From Deltaproteobacteria bacterium (GTDB taxonomy: Bacteria; Myxococcota_C; UBA6777): a DNA stretch of 64,000 nucleotides. Below are positions 8,669-17,495 of the stretch, piece by piece (positions within the stretch are counted from its first letter, which is position 1; each line of letters starts with the position of its first letter). Under the pieces are notes generated by a model, which saw only the letters and a list, made by a program, of their open reading frames with translations, did no database searches and was not told where the DNA came from. The stretch is from NCBI GenBank assembly GCA_002731275.1, contig PCBK01000123.1, forward strand, positions 1-64,000, in the 5' to 3' direction. A program made the position numbers and the translations under genes.

Positions 8669-9250
8669 TCACATTGGTTTGAGCCAAAGCCACCCAACAC
8701 GAGCAGGACCACCTCCCACGAGCACGCCAGTCAGGCGCATACGTAGGGGCTCCTTGATCAAGATACGTTTTGGATCATCGTCGGACTTGCCGAGGCGAAA
8801 ACACAACAATCCAGAACGCTCTTGCTTTGGCGCGACGGTCCCAATTGGGAAGTGATACCGCGACCAACGCGGGACATTTTTGGCGTCGAGTTTGTTGTAA
8901 TGTGCAGCCATTCGCCTGTACATGAGATCCCTCGCGGCGACAGTTGATTTCATAGACCATACTCCAACTTTTCCGGAGACAAACTGTGCCTTGTTGGGAT
9001 TGACGTAGACTTTGAGCTCTCCGCGCTTGTTATCGACATGAAGAACCGCACAGGCGAGTTGTTTGGTGTAGTAGAACTTGTTGAGCTTGATCCGCGCACC
9101 ACCAACGAGCGAGACGCTGTAAGCGTAGGGATCTTTGGAAGGTACTTTACTGTACTTGTTCACAGTTCGCATAAATGACCAGGGGGGCGCACATCCAGCG
9201 AGCACACTGAGCAGCAAGAGGCCCAAACAACTCTTTCCAATGATATGCAT
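8669..9250 (-). CDS. Small lipoprotein of unknown function
   Basis: 193 residues with a clear lipobox LAG-C at about residue 20 and AGGAG seven bases before the ATG. The mature part has no motif I recognise. It is mixed alpha/beta, with a central VYVNPNKAQFVSGKVGVW strand region and a C-terminus rich in Gly/Leu/Val that ends near WLWLKPM. It converges on the lipoprotein gene at 7123-8604 (64 bases between stops) and is divergent from the lipoprotein/coiled-coil pair at 9573. Confidence 0.75.
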   Translation of the reverse strand: MHIIGKSCLGLLLLSVLAGCAPPWSFMRTVNKYSKVPSKDPYAYSVSLVGGARIKLNKFYYTKQLACAVLHVDNKRGELKVYVNPNKAQFVSGKVGVWSMKSTVAARDLMYRRMAAHYNKLDAKNVPRWSRYHFPIGTVAPKQERSGLLCFRLGKSDDDPKRILIKEPLRMRLTGVLVGGGPARVGWLWLKPM

Positions 9251-9572
9251 GATGGCTCTCCTTCATCCGTTCGAAGAAAAATCGAGTCAGAATATCTCGA
9301 TAAAAGTGGATGGACAGTCTACCAAAACTTCCCCGGAGGTCAACTCGAAAACCCACGTGCAAGCGAAGAAACCCCGACTTTCAAGGCCTCAATGCTTGAC
9401 TTCCTGACGACGGAGCGATAGGAAAAAGGACACACTTTCTCGATATAGTCTGGACCATACAAGATTGAGCTGTACCATATGAGACAGTGTATGACACGAA
9501 ACAGTGTTATTCAGCATATACCAATGGAATACATCACAAAGCTGATGTTTTTGGAGCCGAAAGGAAGAGCAG
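9251..9572. other. 322-base divergent intergenic region
   Basis: No gene is visible. It lies between two divergent lipoprotein genes and must hold both promoters. Weak -35/-10-like pairs are present but none is convincing. No long inverted repeat was noticed. Confidence 0.5.
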
Positions 9573-10046
9573 ATGAGCTTGCGATTGTGGACATGGAAGT
9601 GGATCGGCACGTTACTTGTTGGTGCGTCACTGATGATAACAGCATGTGCGCCCAAACTATACATCAAAGAGAGTTTTCGTCAGTCCGTCACTGTCCCTGT
9701 GGTGGAAGGAACCATCGCGCTAGACAGAGGCGAAACGATCGAAGTCGCGGCCATTTTAAAGAAAGAAAAGGTAAAACCCGCCAAGGTCTTGTTAACGCGC
9801 TTGATGGGCGCATACGTGCTCACAGCGGAAGGATTCCGCAACATCTGGTTTTTACAACCAACAGGAAAGGACGCAGCGAGCTACCGCTTTGTCGCCACAC
9901 CCGACAAAAAACCGCTGACCGCTCCTCAATTCGAGCACAGCGAATCCCACAACTGTGTAACCCTCGTCCTCAACAATGGTGCCAGTAAGTGGAACATCCA
10001 TCACTCTGGTCAGATCGCAAGGAGGTGCTCTGATGTCGTTAAGTAA
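9573..10046 (+). CDS. Small lipoprotein coupled to a coiled-coil protein
   Basis: 157 residues; ATG at 9573 with AAGGAAGAG upstream. The signal peptide ends in LMITA-C, so it is a lipoprotein. The mature domain (about 26-157) looks beta-rich: KESFRQSVTVPVVEGTIAL, then GETIEVAAIL, then a WFLQPTG strand. It has two further cysteines and matches no family I know. Its last 14 bases overlap the start of the next gene, indicating co-translation. This arrangement mirrors the lipoprotein/coiled-coil pair at 4411-6797. Confidence 0.75.
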   Translation: MSLRLWTWKWIGTLLVGASLMITACAPKLYIKESFRQSVTVPVVEGTIALDRGETIEVAAILKKEKVKPAKVLLTRLMGAYVLTAEGFRNIWFLQPTGKDAASYRFVATPDKKPLTAPQFEHSESHNCVTLVLNNGASKWNIHHSGQIARRCSDVVK

Positions 10047-11586
10047 TCCTTTCTCCCTTACCAACGCAACACGCGGTGGATGGTGTCTTCTCTTACTGCT
10101 CGTGTTTATCGCCAGCCCCGCACACGCAGGTCCAATCGACCAACTCAAACGAGAAGCAGGGACCATGGAGCGCGCAAGAGACTGTGAAGGCGCGTACAAA
10201 AAATACGAAGAGATGAAGCAACTCGCGCAGAAAATCAGCTCCAAGCGCCGACGTATCAGCCTCATCGCCTTTATTTCAACCAAACTCAACAAGCTCAAGT
10301 CCTGTTACGAGAAGTGTAACCCAACCCCCGAACAGCTCGAGCTGCTCAATAGAGCCAACCAATACAAAGAGAAGGGACAAAAAAGACGCGCATACCGAAT
10401 CTACCTGCGCTTACTACGTGGAAAAAACCCACGCTGTACGACCTGGAAAGAAGCGCACAAGTCCCGCAAAGAACTGGCCGCAGCCATGCCACGTGGACGC
10501 CGTCGCTCCAAACAAGTCGACCCCTGCGCGATGGAAGATGAGACCAAAACCGAGCTCAAAACCCTCGTACAGCGCATCAAGGTCCTCGACCAAGGGATGT
10601 CCGAAGCGACCACCAAATTCCAAATGCCCAACCCACCCAATCCCCCACGGTGGGCACGCACAAAACGTCAAAAAGACCGATGGCGTAAGCGTTGGCAGCG
10701 ACGCATGAAGTGGCGTCATCGCCGCAAACGCAGCAAACACCAAGTCAAACGTCTGCAAAAAGCGATCGCTCTCTTTCGCACGATCAACGAGATCCGCGAA
10801 AAAGTCTTCAACTGGCGCGAAGAGTTCCAAGATTGCGATCAACTTTACACAGAGCTGAAAACACAAAGCACCAAACTACGACAAGCGCAACAGAGCGCAA
10901 ACAACGTCGTCGTCGGCTTGTACAAACAACGTATCAAACGAGTACGCGCCGGTATGCGCTGGTTTGCCCGTAAATACAGACAACAACAAAAAGAAAAGAA
11001 GACGGATAACTCAACTGTCGAATCACTCAAACGCACACTTGAACAACAACGCGATATGCTCGACAAAGTCACCAAAGACATGGTCGCGCTCTCCAGTCTC
11101 TTGATCTTCAAGGGCCCCACGCAAAAGGAAGGCAGCCTGCTCGGAAACAGCGCATCTGCCATCCAAAACCTCACGCGGGACCAAAACAAACTCTTTGCAG
11201 CTCTTCAGAAAAGTTACCCACAGTACCTTCAATCTGCACAAGGCCGCAAAAGCTTGCGTAACCACCTCGCAACCCTCGAACGCTTTGAGAAAGCCCTCGA
11301 ACGTTTTCAACAACAAGGCCAAAACAACGACAAAATCGATCAGACCCTCGCCTCTGTTCGTGCCTCGATCGCCGCGCTCGAAAAAGCTGACGAGACACTC
11401 ACAAACAAACCTGTCACCACAACCCCCGCTGCGATGCAAGTCTCAGCGCGGCAAAATGGTAACACAGGGACCAATCGCTCCTCATGGGGATGGTTGCTCC
11501 TGCTCAGTGGCCTTGGCCTCGGCGCAGCAGCGATCTTCTTTATTATGAGAGAGCGTAAAAAGAGCCAAAACTTCGAAAGTTTTTAA
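10033..11586 (+). CDS. Exported coiled-coil protein with C-terminal membrane anchor
   Basis: 517 residues. I chose the ATG at 10033 because GGAGG lies seven bases upstream and a signal peptide follows directly (cut after PAHA). The mature part is almost wholly helical and basic, with coiled-coil segments about 20-110, 150-330 and 360-450. One transmembrane helix near the C-terminus (about 480-505) is followed by RERKKSQ, giving a periplasmic body with a short cytoplasmic tail. AGMRWFARK (about residue 310) is shared with the protein at 5181-6797. It is probably an envelope-spanning scaffold; no enzymatic motif is seen. Confidence 0.75.
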   Translation: MSLSNPFSLTNATRGGWCLLLLLVFIASPAHAGPIDQLKREAGTMERARDCEGAYKKYEEMKQLAQKISSKRRRISLIAFISTKLNKLKSCYEKCNPTPEQLELLNRANQYKEKGQKRRAYRIYLRLLRGKNPRCTTWKEAHKSRKELAAAMPRGRRRSKQVDPCAMEDETKTELKTLVQRIKVLDQGMSEATTKFQMPNPPNPPRWARTKRQKDRWRKRWQRRMKWRHRRKRSKHQVKRLQKAIALFRTINEIREKVFNWREEFQDCDQLYTELKTQSTKLRQAQQSANNVVVGLYKQRIKRVRAGMRWFARKYRQQQKEKKTDNSTVESLKRTLEQQRDMLDKVTKDMVALSSLLIFKGPTQKEGSLLGNSASAIQNLTRDQNKLFAALQKSYPQYLQSAQGRKSLRNHLATLERFEKALERFQQQGQNNDKIDQTLASVRASIAALEKADETLTNKPVTTTPAAMQVSARQNGNTGTNRSSWGWLLLLSGLGLGAAAIFFIMRERKKSQNFESF

Positions 11587-11665
11587 ACATATACAGCTCC
11601 TCTACCCTACTTTCATCCAATCATCCACAACCCGTGATTGACCCAACACACAAAGTGAGTCGAAA

Positions 11666-13723
11666 ATGAGTGAAGACAAAAAAGACAATCAGTGGGATGA
11701 CTCGACCGTCATGGAACAGAGTCCAACCCCCTCTGCGTTTGGAACCCCCAACGCACCGCAAAATGCCAAAACACTCGTAGGTGCACCTCCCATCCAGTTC
11801 CCGACCCAGGAACCACAGGCCCCACAAATGCCCGCACCTGAAGCACCGCAAATGCCTGTGGTACCTCCACCACCTGCGACTACGGCGCCTGTTGCACCTC
11901 CCATGCCTGCACCGACACCTGCACCTGCTTCTGCTCAACTGCAAAGCTTGGTGCCTTCGACATCTGCTCCAGTTCCCTCTGGAGACGGCAACGGAGAGTG
12001 GATCGAAGAAGGTCTTTACTACCAGGGGCCACAACCCCCTCACAGTGAAGACTGGCATATGAATGACTGGGTTGAGATCCCACACGAACACTACATCCCT
12101 ATCAGCAAATCGCGTTTGCTCCAGGCCCTCTGGACATTCCCGAAAGCAAGGGATGCTGGAATCAAAATGAAGCACTTCGTCGAGCTCGTCGAAGGGATCT
12201 ACCACTTTCACTATCACCAAACGCTCAACGAGCTAAAGGAAGACTACGAATACTTCTCTCCTGATGGTGGTGAAGATCTTCGTAAAGGCCTCCCCGAAGA
12301 GCAGATCATTTGGCGTGAACGACGCTTCCTTGGGAACTTCCTCAAGGCGATGACGCGCGGGAACTTCAACCCCTTCTCGAAGCATGACTACGACCGTGCG
12401 CTCGAACAAAACTACCTCTTTGACTTGTCTGTAGACATCAACTGGGATGTCCACGATGAGACCATGCTCGACGGTTTTATCGAAGCCAACAAACAGGATG
12501 GTCACATCCTCGAAGAAGAACTCGAACTCGATGAATCTCTCGAAGAATTCCTAGATTTCTCGGATGAGATGGATCGCAACATGTTGTTGTTCTACCGAGG
12601 GATCGACCGTGACCAGACTTCGGGACTCTTCTTGCTACAAAAGGTCGACATCTTCCTCTCGCGTATTTTGAGTTTGTTTGTTTGGCCAGTTCAGTGGATC
12701 ATTGAGCGCCTTCGTGGTGACAAAGAGAAGGCTGGGATTCCCAGTATCGGCGACGCCGTCTCGCTGTTGTCTTTTGGTCTGCTCAATGTCCAACAAGGTG
12801 ATGATGAATCCTCTGACGAGGCTGCACGTACAACGATCTTTGAGCGCCGTTGGCTTCGACGTCAGAACTTGCAAAACCAAAACATCAAGTTGAAGAACTT
12901 CCTAGAGACCTCCAAGCTCCAAGAGCCCACACTCGATCGTGTTGTGTGTCTCTTCCGCTTGCGTCCACCGGAGCCACCACAGCTGCTCGACCCCATCATC
13001 AATCGCTTCAGTGGCGTCAAAAAAATCATCTACTCCATGATCGGCAAACAGGAAGGCACCGAGCGCGATTGGTCCATCCACATGAAGATGTTCAAGAGCA
13101 TCCCTCTCGCCGACATCGAGATGTTGATGCCCGAGAAAAATGTCCGTATGAAGTCCTTCGACGTGACGATGTTATTCTTGACAGGTTTCGCCGGAATCTT
13201 CGCACTTTACAAAGGTCTTCAGCAAGAAGACAAGACCATTATCTTCGTGATCATCGGTGTATTGTTCGCCTATCTGATCAAACTCGTCCTCGGTTATCGC
13301 CGTGTGCGCGCCAACTATATGGCCCGTATGACCAAAGAACTCTACCACAAGAGTCTCGACAACGACTTTGGTGTACTTCAGTACCTCGTCGACACCCTCG
13401 AAGAGCAAGAATTCAAAGAGGCGTCTTTGGCGTACTTCTTCTTGTGGAATGAAGGCCGCCCGATGACGGAAGATGAGCTCGACGCGAAGATTGAGAGCTT
13501 CCTCAAGGAGAACTTCGATGATATCGAGATCGACTTTGAGGTAGACGATGCGCTTGACAAAGTGATCGAGAAAGAAGGACCACAACCCCACAAGCATATC
13601 CCCATCGTCGAAGTCATCGACAATCCGGGAGGTGAGACCCTCTACAAGGCCAAACCTATCGAAGAAGCCTTGCGTATCATGGATGAAAAGTGGGATAATT
13701 TCTACGATTACAACGAAGGATAA
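11666..13723 (+). CDS. DUF3754 (TMEM143-like) membrane protein
   Basis: 685 residues. The N-terminal about 110 residues are a Pro/Ala/Gln-rich disordered region. The body carries the marks of DUF3754/TMEM143 proteins: LLFYRGIDRDQTSG (about 310), then the highly typical KMFKSIPLADIEMLMPEK (about 475). Two adjacent hydrophobic helices follow (about 505-545), then a conserved YHKSLDNDFGVLQYLVDTLEEQE-type stretch; only its leading residues are diagnostic. The family is widespread in plants, protists and some bacteria, and its biochemical role is not established. The protein is probably an inner-membrane protein. It is followed 63 bases later by the sulfatase gene, possibly in one transcript. Confidence 0.85.
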   Translation: MSEDKKDNQWDDSTVMEQSPTPSAFGTPNAPQNAKTLVGAPPIQFPTQEPQAPQMPAPEAPQMPVVPPPPATTAPVAPPMPAPTPAPASAQLQSLVPSTSAPVPSGDGNGEWIEEGLYYQGPQPPHSEDWHMNDWVEIPHEHYIPISKSRLLQALWTFPKARDAGIKMKHFVELVEGIYHFHYHQTLNELKEDYEYFSPDGGEDLRKGLPEEQIIWRERRFLGNFLKAMTRGNFNPFSKHDYDRALEQNYLFDLSVDINWDVHDETMLDGFIEANKQDGHILEEELELDESLEEFLDFSDEMDRNMLLFYRGIDRDQTSGLFLLQKVDIFLSRILSLFVWPVQWIIERLRGDKEKAGIPSIGDAVSLLSFGLLNVQQGDDESSDEAARTTIFERRWLRRQNLQNQNIKLKNFLETSKLQEPTLDRVVCLFRLRPPEPPQLLDPIINRFSGVKKIIYSMIGKQEGTERDWSIHMKMFKSIPLADIEMLMPEKNVRMKSFDVTMLFLTGFAGIFALYKGLQQEDKTIIFVIIGVLFAYLIKLVLGYRRVRANYMARMTKELYHKSLDNDFGVLQYLVDTLEEQEFKEASLAYFFLWNEGRPMTEDELDAKIESFLKENFDDIEIDFEVDDALDKVIEKEGPQPHKHIPIVEVIDNPGGETLYKAKPIEEALRIMDEKWDNFYDYNEG

Positions 13724-13786
13724 TCTCCCCTCCCCATTCTGGGTCTGACGGGGACGCCTTGTCCTCTTCAATAGATTCAGAGCCTG

Positions 13787-16015
13787 ATGAACGAATTCCT
13801 CTCCAGCCTCAAGACCCTCGTCTACTCTCTTTTCTCATGGATATGGGATGTCCTCAAGCGTGTCTTCCAACGTGAAGTCACGGCCCCTCAATTTGCGATG
13901 GCGTGTTTCAGTACGCTCTTGCTCTTTGGGTTCTTTTACAGACTCCGTATCTGCAGCAAACTCTTCTTTAGCCCCGGCGCTTATCCATCCTTTCCAGTAA
14001 CAAAACATTCGTTTATTGCGGTCTTTGGTTTTTTGTGGCTGGACATCCTCTTCTCGCTCTTTGTCACGGCATTTGTCTGGCTGCTTGCACATCAAAGTGA
14101 CGAACAAACGCCAGCAGGGAAGGCCTGGCTGTACGTTCGGTTATTGGCTTTTCATGTTGTCTTGTTGTTGATCGCTTTGATCTATGGGGCACATCAACAA
14201 GTGATGTTCGCGATGCAGAGCGGACTCACCTACGACATGTTGCTCGAAGCCCAGTCAGCCTTTGCGATTGGTGATCTGTTGAGCTTCTTGACGCCAGTGG
14301 ATGTCATCATGTTGGCGTTCCCAATCGCGGTCTTTTGGTGCTTTGTTTGGCTCCCCCCCTCTTGGCGCACCCTTCGCAACAATATCACTTACGGACTGCT
14401 CGGCCTCACAGGCTTCCTCTTTCTCACTCTATCACTACACGCCAATCCCCCTCTCGAACGCCTTATCACCGACAATCCCGTCGTGTATGTTGTCCGCGAC
14501 ATCATCCAACACGTACAAAATACGCAGCGCCCCATGCAGCTCGCGCCAACGCTTCAACCAAAGCAACAAGCCACTCAACCACAACCGACCAGCCCTTCAC
14601 CTGCCTCTCCCACTGTGACGCCAAAACAACCACTCGACAAACAACAGCTTCACAAACACAACCCGACACCACCGATGGCAGGTAGACAGCAGGCACCAAA
14701 CGGCACAAAGGGCAAGATGACCGTCCTAAAGGTCATCCCGAAGTTTCAAGTCGATGTGCGTTCAGTCTATCTACCGGCCCCGTTGTATGCACATCCAGTG
14801 ACACCACCCAAACGCATTTCACCGGGAAAAGGCAAAAAGTGGAACGTCGTCTTTCTGTTGTTGGAGAGCACTGGGATGCGCTATATGTTGCGCAAAACCC
14901 AGGATGGTCGCGATATCATGCCCTTCTTTAAGAAGTGGTATCGCCAGGGGTGGTTGTTCAAAAAGCACTACTCCCCCTCCAATTCAAGTCCACGCTCGAT
15001 CTTTTCGATCTACAGTGGTCTCTATCCGACACCACATCTTCGTATGTACGCGACCTCAAGAGATGCGAGTGTCCCTTCGTTACATAGCTTTTTGGGTCCA
15101 CGATACGACTCCTTTTTGGTCACACCTGGACCACTGCGTTGGTACTTTCCAAAGTGGTTTTTGCAAAATAGTGGCCTCAAAGAGATGTATGGATACTACA
15201 GTTTGCCCTTTCGAACACCTGGCCCCGGCAGGATCGTCGCACGTAATGAAATCCAAGTCACAGACTTCTTCATCAAACGTCTTAAGAGCGCTACAGAGCC
15301 GTTCTTTGCCAGTTACCTTAGCTTTATCCCTCACTATCCATATACAGATTATGGACCTAAGCATCGTTTGATAAAACAGCCACGTCATAGTCTTCATCGT
15401 TATTACAACAATTTACATATGCTCGATCAACAGCTCGAACGAATCGTCAACACCCTCAAGGAGCTAGGCAAGCTCAAGCGTACGCTCATCGTTGTGGCTG
15501 GTGATCATGGTGAGGCCTTTGGTCAACACAAGGGGAATTATACCCACTCACGTCGCAGTTATAATGAAAATTACCACACCGTGTTTTTCATGTATCAGCC
15601 TCGTATCTTTCGGCCTCGTGTGTCTTATCGCGTGACGAGTCATGTCGATATTGTCCCCACTGTTCTCGACGCTGTAGGGATTCCATACAATCGTAAGTTG
15701 TTCCAGGGTGAATCTCTCTTTCAGGCGAGCTTTCAGCGTAAGCAGATTTTCCTCTATGGAAATGAGAACACCCTCTCCAGTATCCACGAGAACAAAAAGA
15801 AGATGCAGATATCGTTTCGCTACCGACGATGCTGGATGTACGATCTAAAAGTCGATCCCTCAGAACGTAGACGACTCGGTTGCCAACAAGAACCCGCCCA
15901 AAAACAACTGCTCCTGCGCTACCACCAGGAACAACAAATCATCCTCAAACAATACAACAAAGCCCGCAAAGCCAAACAACCCGTCTTTGGACTCAAACAT
16001 CCACGCCTTCATTGA
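13787..16015 (+). CDS. Membrane-anchored sulfatase / LTA-synthase-like transferase
   Basis: 742 residues. About five transmembrane helices (residues 35-225) precede a Pro/Gln/Thr-rich linker (about 240-330) and a periplasmic alkaline-phosphatase-superfamily domain (about 350-700). Visible active-site marks are a metal-site segment VVFLLLESTGMRYM, the nucleophile loop SPSNSSPRSIFSIYSG where Ser/Thr acts, VVAGDHGEAFGQH (metal ligands Asp and His), and SHVDIVPTVLDAVG. The layout matches phosphoglycerol or phosphoethanolamine transferases and membrane sulfatases such as LtaS-like proteins. The substrate cannot be read from sequence; envelope lipid or glycan modification is the likely role. Confidence 0.85.
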   Translation: MNEFLSSLKTLVYSLFSWIWDVLKRVFQREVTAPQFAMACFSTLLLFGFFYRLRICSKLFFSPGAYPSFPVTKHSFIAVFGFLWLDILFSLFVTAFVWLLAHQSDEQTPAGKAWLYVRLLAFHVVLLLIALIYGAHQQVMFAMQSGLTYDMLLEAQSAFAIGDLLSFLTPVDVIMLAFPIAVFWCFVWLPPSWRTLRNNITYGLLGLTGFLFLTLSLHANPPLERLITDNPVVYVVRDIIQHVQNTQRPMQLAPTLQPKQQATQPQPTSPSPASPTVTPKQPLDKQQLHKHNPTPPMAGRQQAPNGTKGKMTVLKVIPKFQVDVRSVYLPAPLYAHPVTPPKRISPGKGKKWNVVFLLLESTGMRYMLRKTQDGRDIMPFFKKWYRQGWLFKKHYSPSNSSPRSIFSIYSGLYPTPHLRMYATSRDASVPSLHSFLGPRYDSFLVTPGPLRWYFPKWFLQNSGLKEMYGYYSLPFRTPGPGRIVARNEIQVTDFFIKRLKSATEPFFASYLSFIPHYPYTDYGPKHRLIKQPRHSLHRYYNNLHMLDQQLERIVNTLKELGKLKRTLIVVAGDHGEAFGQHKGNYTHSRRSYNENYHTVFFMYQPRIFRPRVSYRVTSHVDIVPTVLDAVGIPYNRKLFQGESLFQASFQRKQIFLYGNENTLSSIHENKKKMQISFRYRRCWMYDLKVDPSERRRLGCQQEPAQKQLLLRYHQEQQIILKQYNKARKAKQPVFGLKHPRLH

Positions 16016-16066
16016 TACGATTTTATCAGCACTTATCCATACAGACGACACTTTAGGCAAGTTGCC

Positions 16067-16154
16067 ACTTCCCTCTCTACAGGCGAGTTGCCACTCCCTC
16101 TCTACGGGTGAGGACTCCCTCTCTACGAGCGAGGACTCTCTCTCTACGGGCGAG
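16067..16154. repeat. Four tandem ~20 bp units (ACTCCCTCTCTACGGGCGAG type)
   Basis: Units at 16067-16087, 16093-16112, 16114-16133 and 16135-16154 share the core CCTCTCTAC followed by a GGGCGAG-like end. They sit directly 3' of the sulfatase gene and lead into hairpin block A. The same unit recurs at 16280-16321. Reading frames across this region are low complexity and not conserved between copies, so I treat it as non-coding. Confidence 0.8.
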
Positions 16155-16275
16155 TTGCCACTCGCCCTTACTGACGCGCTCCGCTTGTCTCTGGCTGCCG
16201 ACACCTGCCTGGGGTCGTTGCCCCCAGACCCCACAATGCTTGCGCATTGTTTGTGTTCCGCCTTACGGCGGTGAG
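16155..16275. repeat. Triple-hairpin block A
   Basis: A ~120-base block duplicated as block B. It contains three consecutive perfect stems: CTGGGG/CCCCAG (16209-16214 with 16222-16227), ACAATGC-ttgc-GCATTGT (16233-16250) and CCGCC-ttac-GGCGG (16258-16271). The order and spacing of stems are kept in block B, while the sequences of stems 2 and 3 differ. Confidence 0.8.
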
Positions 16276-16279
16276 TTGG

Positions 16280-16321
16280 ACTCCCTCTCTACGGGCGACG
16301 GACTCCCTCTCTACGGGCGAG
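16280..16321. repeat. Two further ~20 bp CTCTCTAC units
   Basis: Units at 16280-16299 and 16302-16321 match the four units at 16067-16154. They separate hairpin block A from block B, so the array has the form units, block, units, block. Confidence 0.8.
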
Positions 16322-16446
16322 TTGCCACTCGCCCTTACTGACGCGCTCCGCTTGTCTCTGGCTGCCGACACCTGCCTGGGGTTTTCACCCCAGACCCCAC
16401 GATGCTCACGCATCGTCTGTGTTGCGCTCTTCGAGCGCTTGGCGAC
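16322..16446. repeat. Triple-hairpin block B
   Basis: Second copy of the block, nearly identical over its first half. Its stems are CTGGGG-ttttca-CCCCAG (16376-16393), ACGATGC-tcac-GCATCGT (16399-16416) and GCGCTC-ttc-GAGCGC (16424-16438). Relative to block A, stem 2 has one paired change and stem 3 is entirely rewritten, yet both remain perfectly paired. It ends near the 3' end of the minus-strand radical SAM gene. Confidence 0.8.
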
Positions 16447-16480
16447 TCTTTTTTTCTTGAGGTCGTCGCTGGGTATTTGA

Positions 16481-17353
16481 CTACAGACCACGGCTCCATT
16501 CGGGTCGGAGAGGGATCTCACCGTTGAGGGCTGCGTCGAGAATAGAGACGATGCGCTCGCGGTCTTGTGGGAGTTGTCCTGCGAGGGGAAGGTAGTTGGA
16601 GGCATGATTGGTACGGAATGTCGCATTTGTTGGGCGTGTTTCGTCGACGATAGTGCGCAGCTCTGCGAGGAGTTCTTCTATCTGGGGCAGTTCAAATTTG
16701 CCCTTGTTTTGAAGACGTTCCATCGGCGTTTCGGGGATAACAGTGAGCGTAAGTGCGGAGACGTAATCGGGGTCCATCTCTGTGATCAGTGAGGCAGTGG
16801 CTTTGGCGTGCTCATCAGAGCGTTCAACACCACCAGCGCCGAGGAGAACGATAACGCTCGTCTTCATGCCTGCTGCTTTGGCCTTCTTTGCGGCTTCGAC
16901 ATGTTCATCGTAAGTACCACCTTTGACGAGACGTTTGAGGGTCTTCTCATCGCCAGATTCGGGTCCGATATAGAGCATTTTGAGACCGAGCTCCTGGAGT
17001 TGTTCGAGTTCTTTGTCGGTTTTTTCGAGGATATTGCTGGCCATCGCATAGCAGGAGACGCGGCGAAGACGAGGAAAGAGGTCGTTGGCGCGTTTGAGAA
17101 TAGGGAGCCAATGTTCCATGGGCATCACGAGGGCGTCACCATCAGCGACGAAGATTTTCTCGACATGGCGACCATAGGTTTGCGCAGCGATGTCGAGGTC
17201 TTCGAGACATTCTTCGAGAGGACGCAGGCGGAATGTTTTGGCACGATACATATCGCAGTAAAGGCAGAGATTGTGCGAGCAGCCGATTGTGGCCTGAAGA
17301 ATGTAGCTGTGTGCCTCAGAGGGTGGGCGGTAGAGAGAACCTTCGTAACGCAT
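16481..17353 (-). CDS. Radical SAM protein of unknown substrate
   Basis: 290 residues. The iron-sulfur/SAM site is in GCSHNLCLYCDMYR near residue 24, a CX4CX2C spacing rather than the classical CX3CX2C. This spacing recurs in a known subset of small Elp3/HemN-like radical SAM proteins. Other marks are FVADGDALVM, LYIGPESGDEKTLKRLVKGG (the Gly/Glu SAM-binding strand) and VIVLLGAGG. GGAG lies eight bases before the ATG. The substrate is not known; these proteins often act on coenzyme or tRNA-type substrates, but that is only family-level expectation. It is divergent from the patatin gene. Confidence 0.85.
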   Translation of the reverse strand: MRYEGSLYRPPSEAHSYILQATIGCSHNLCLYCDMYRAKTFRLRPLEECLEDLDIAAQTYGRHVEKIFVADGDALVMPMEHWLPILKRANDLFPRLRRVSCYAMASNILEKTDKELEQLQELGLKMLYIGPESGDEKTLKRLVKGGTYDEHVEAAKKAKAAGMKTSVIVLLGAGGVERSDEHAKATASLITEMDPDYVSALTLTVIPETPMERLQNKGKFELPQIEELLAELRTIVDETRPTNATFRTNHASNYLPLAGQLPQDRERIVSILDAALNGEIPLRPEWSRGL

Positions 17354-17379
17354 AAACTGGACTCCATATAGTGTTGCAA

Positions 17380-17404
17380 ACAGGCCGTGTGGTCTGTGGC
17401 CTGT
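17380..17404. promoter_or_regulatory. Palindrome in the radical SAM/patatin divergent promoter region
   Basis: Perfect 7-base arms ACAGGCC (17380-17386) and GGCCTGT (17398-17404) with an 11-base centre. It ends eight bases before a candidate -35 for the patatin gene, a position suited to a regulator acting on one or both divergent genes. No regulator gene is adjacent. Confidence 0.35.
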
Positions 17405-17411
17405 GTCTTTC

Positions 17412-17441
17412 TTGACGAACGGCTCGATTCGGACCTATATT
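17412..17441 (+). promoter_or_regulatory. Candidate sigma70-type promoter of the patatin gene
   Basis: TTGACG (17412-17417), an 18-base spacer, and TATATT (17436-17441), each matching 5 of 6 consensus bases. The start codon at 17496 follows after about 54 bases. This is a sequence match only. Confidence 0.5.
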
Positions 17442-17495
17442 TGGCAAAAATCTGTCGTGTTTTCAAGTAGACACGATCTACATTCAGGAATAAAC

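Noticed and set aside
16067..16321. CRISPR-like array of ~20-base units
   Set aside because: The units are nearly contiguous, without unique spacers, and alternate with duplicated hairpin blocks.
15987..16626. Small proteins in the hairpin repeat region (frames of 77-152 codons)
   Set aside because: The frames cross perfect inverted repeats, and their products are simple repeats of LSTGELPLA-type sequence. Copy-to-copy changes preserve base pairing rather than codons.
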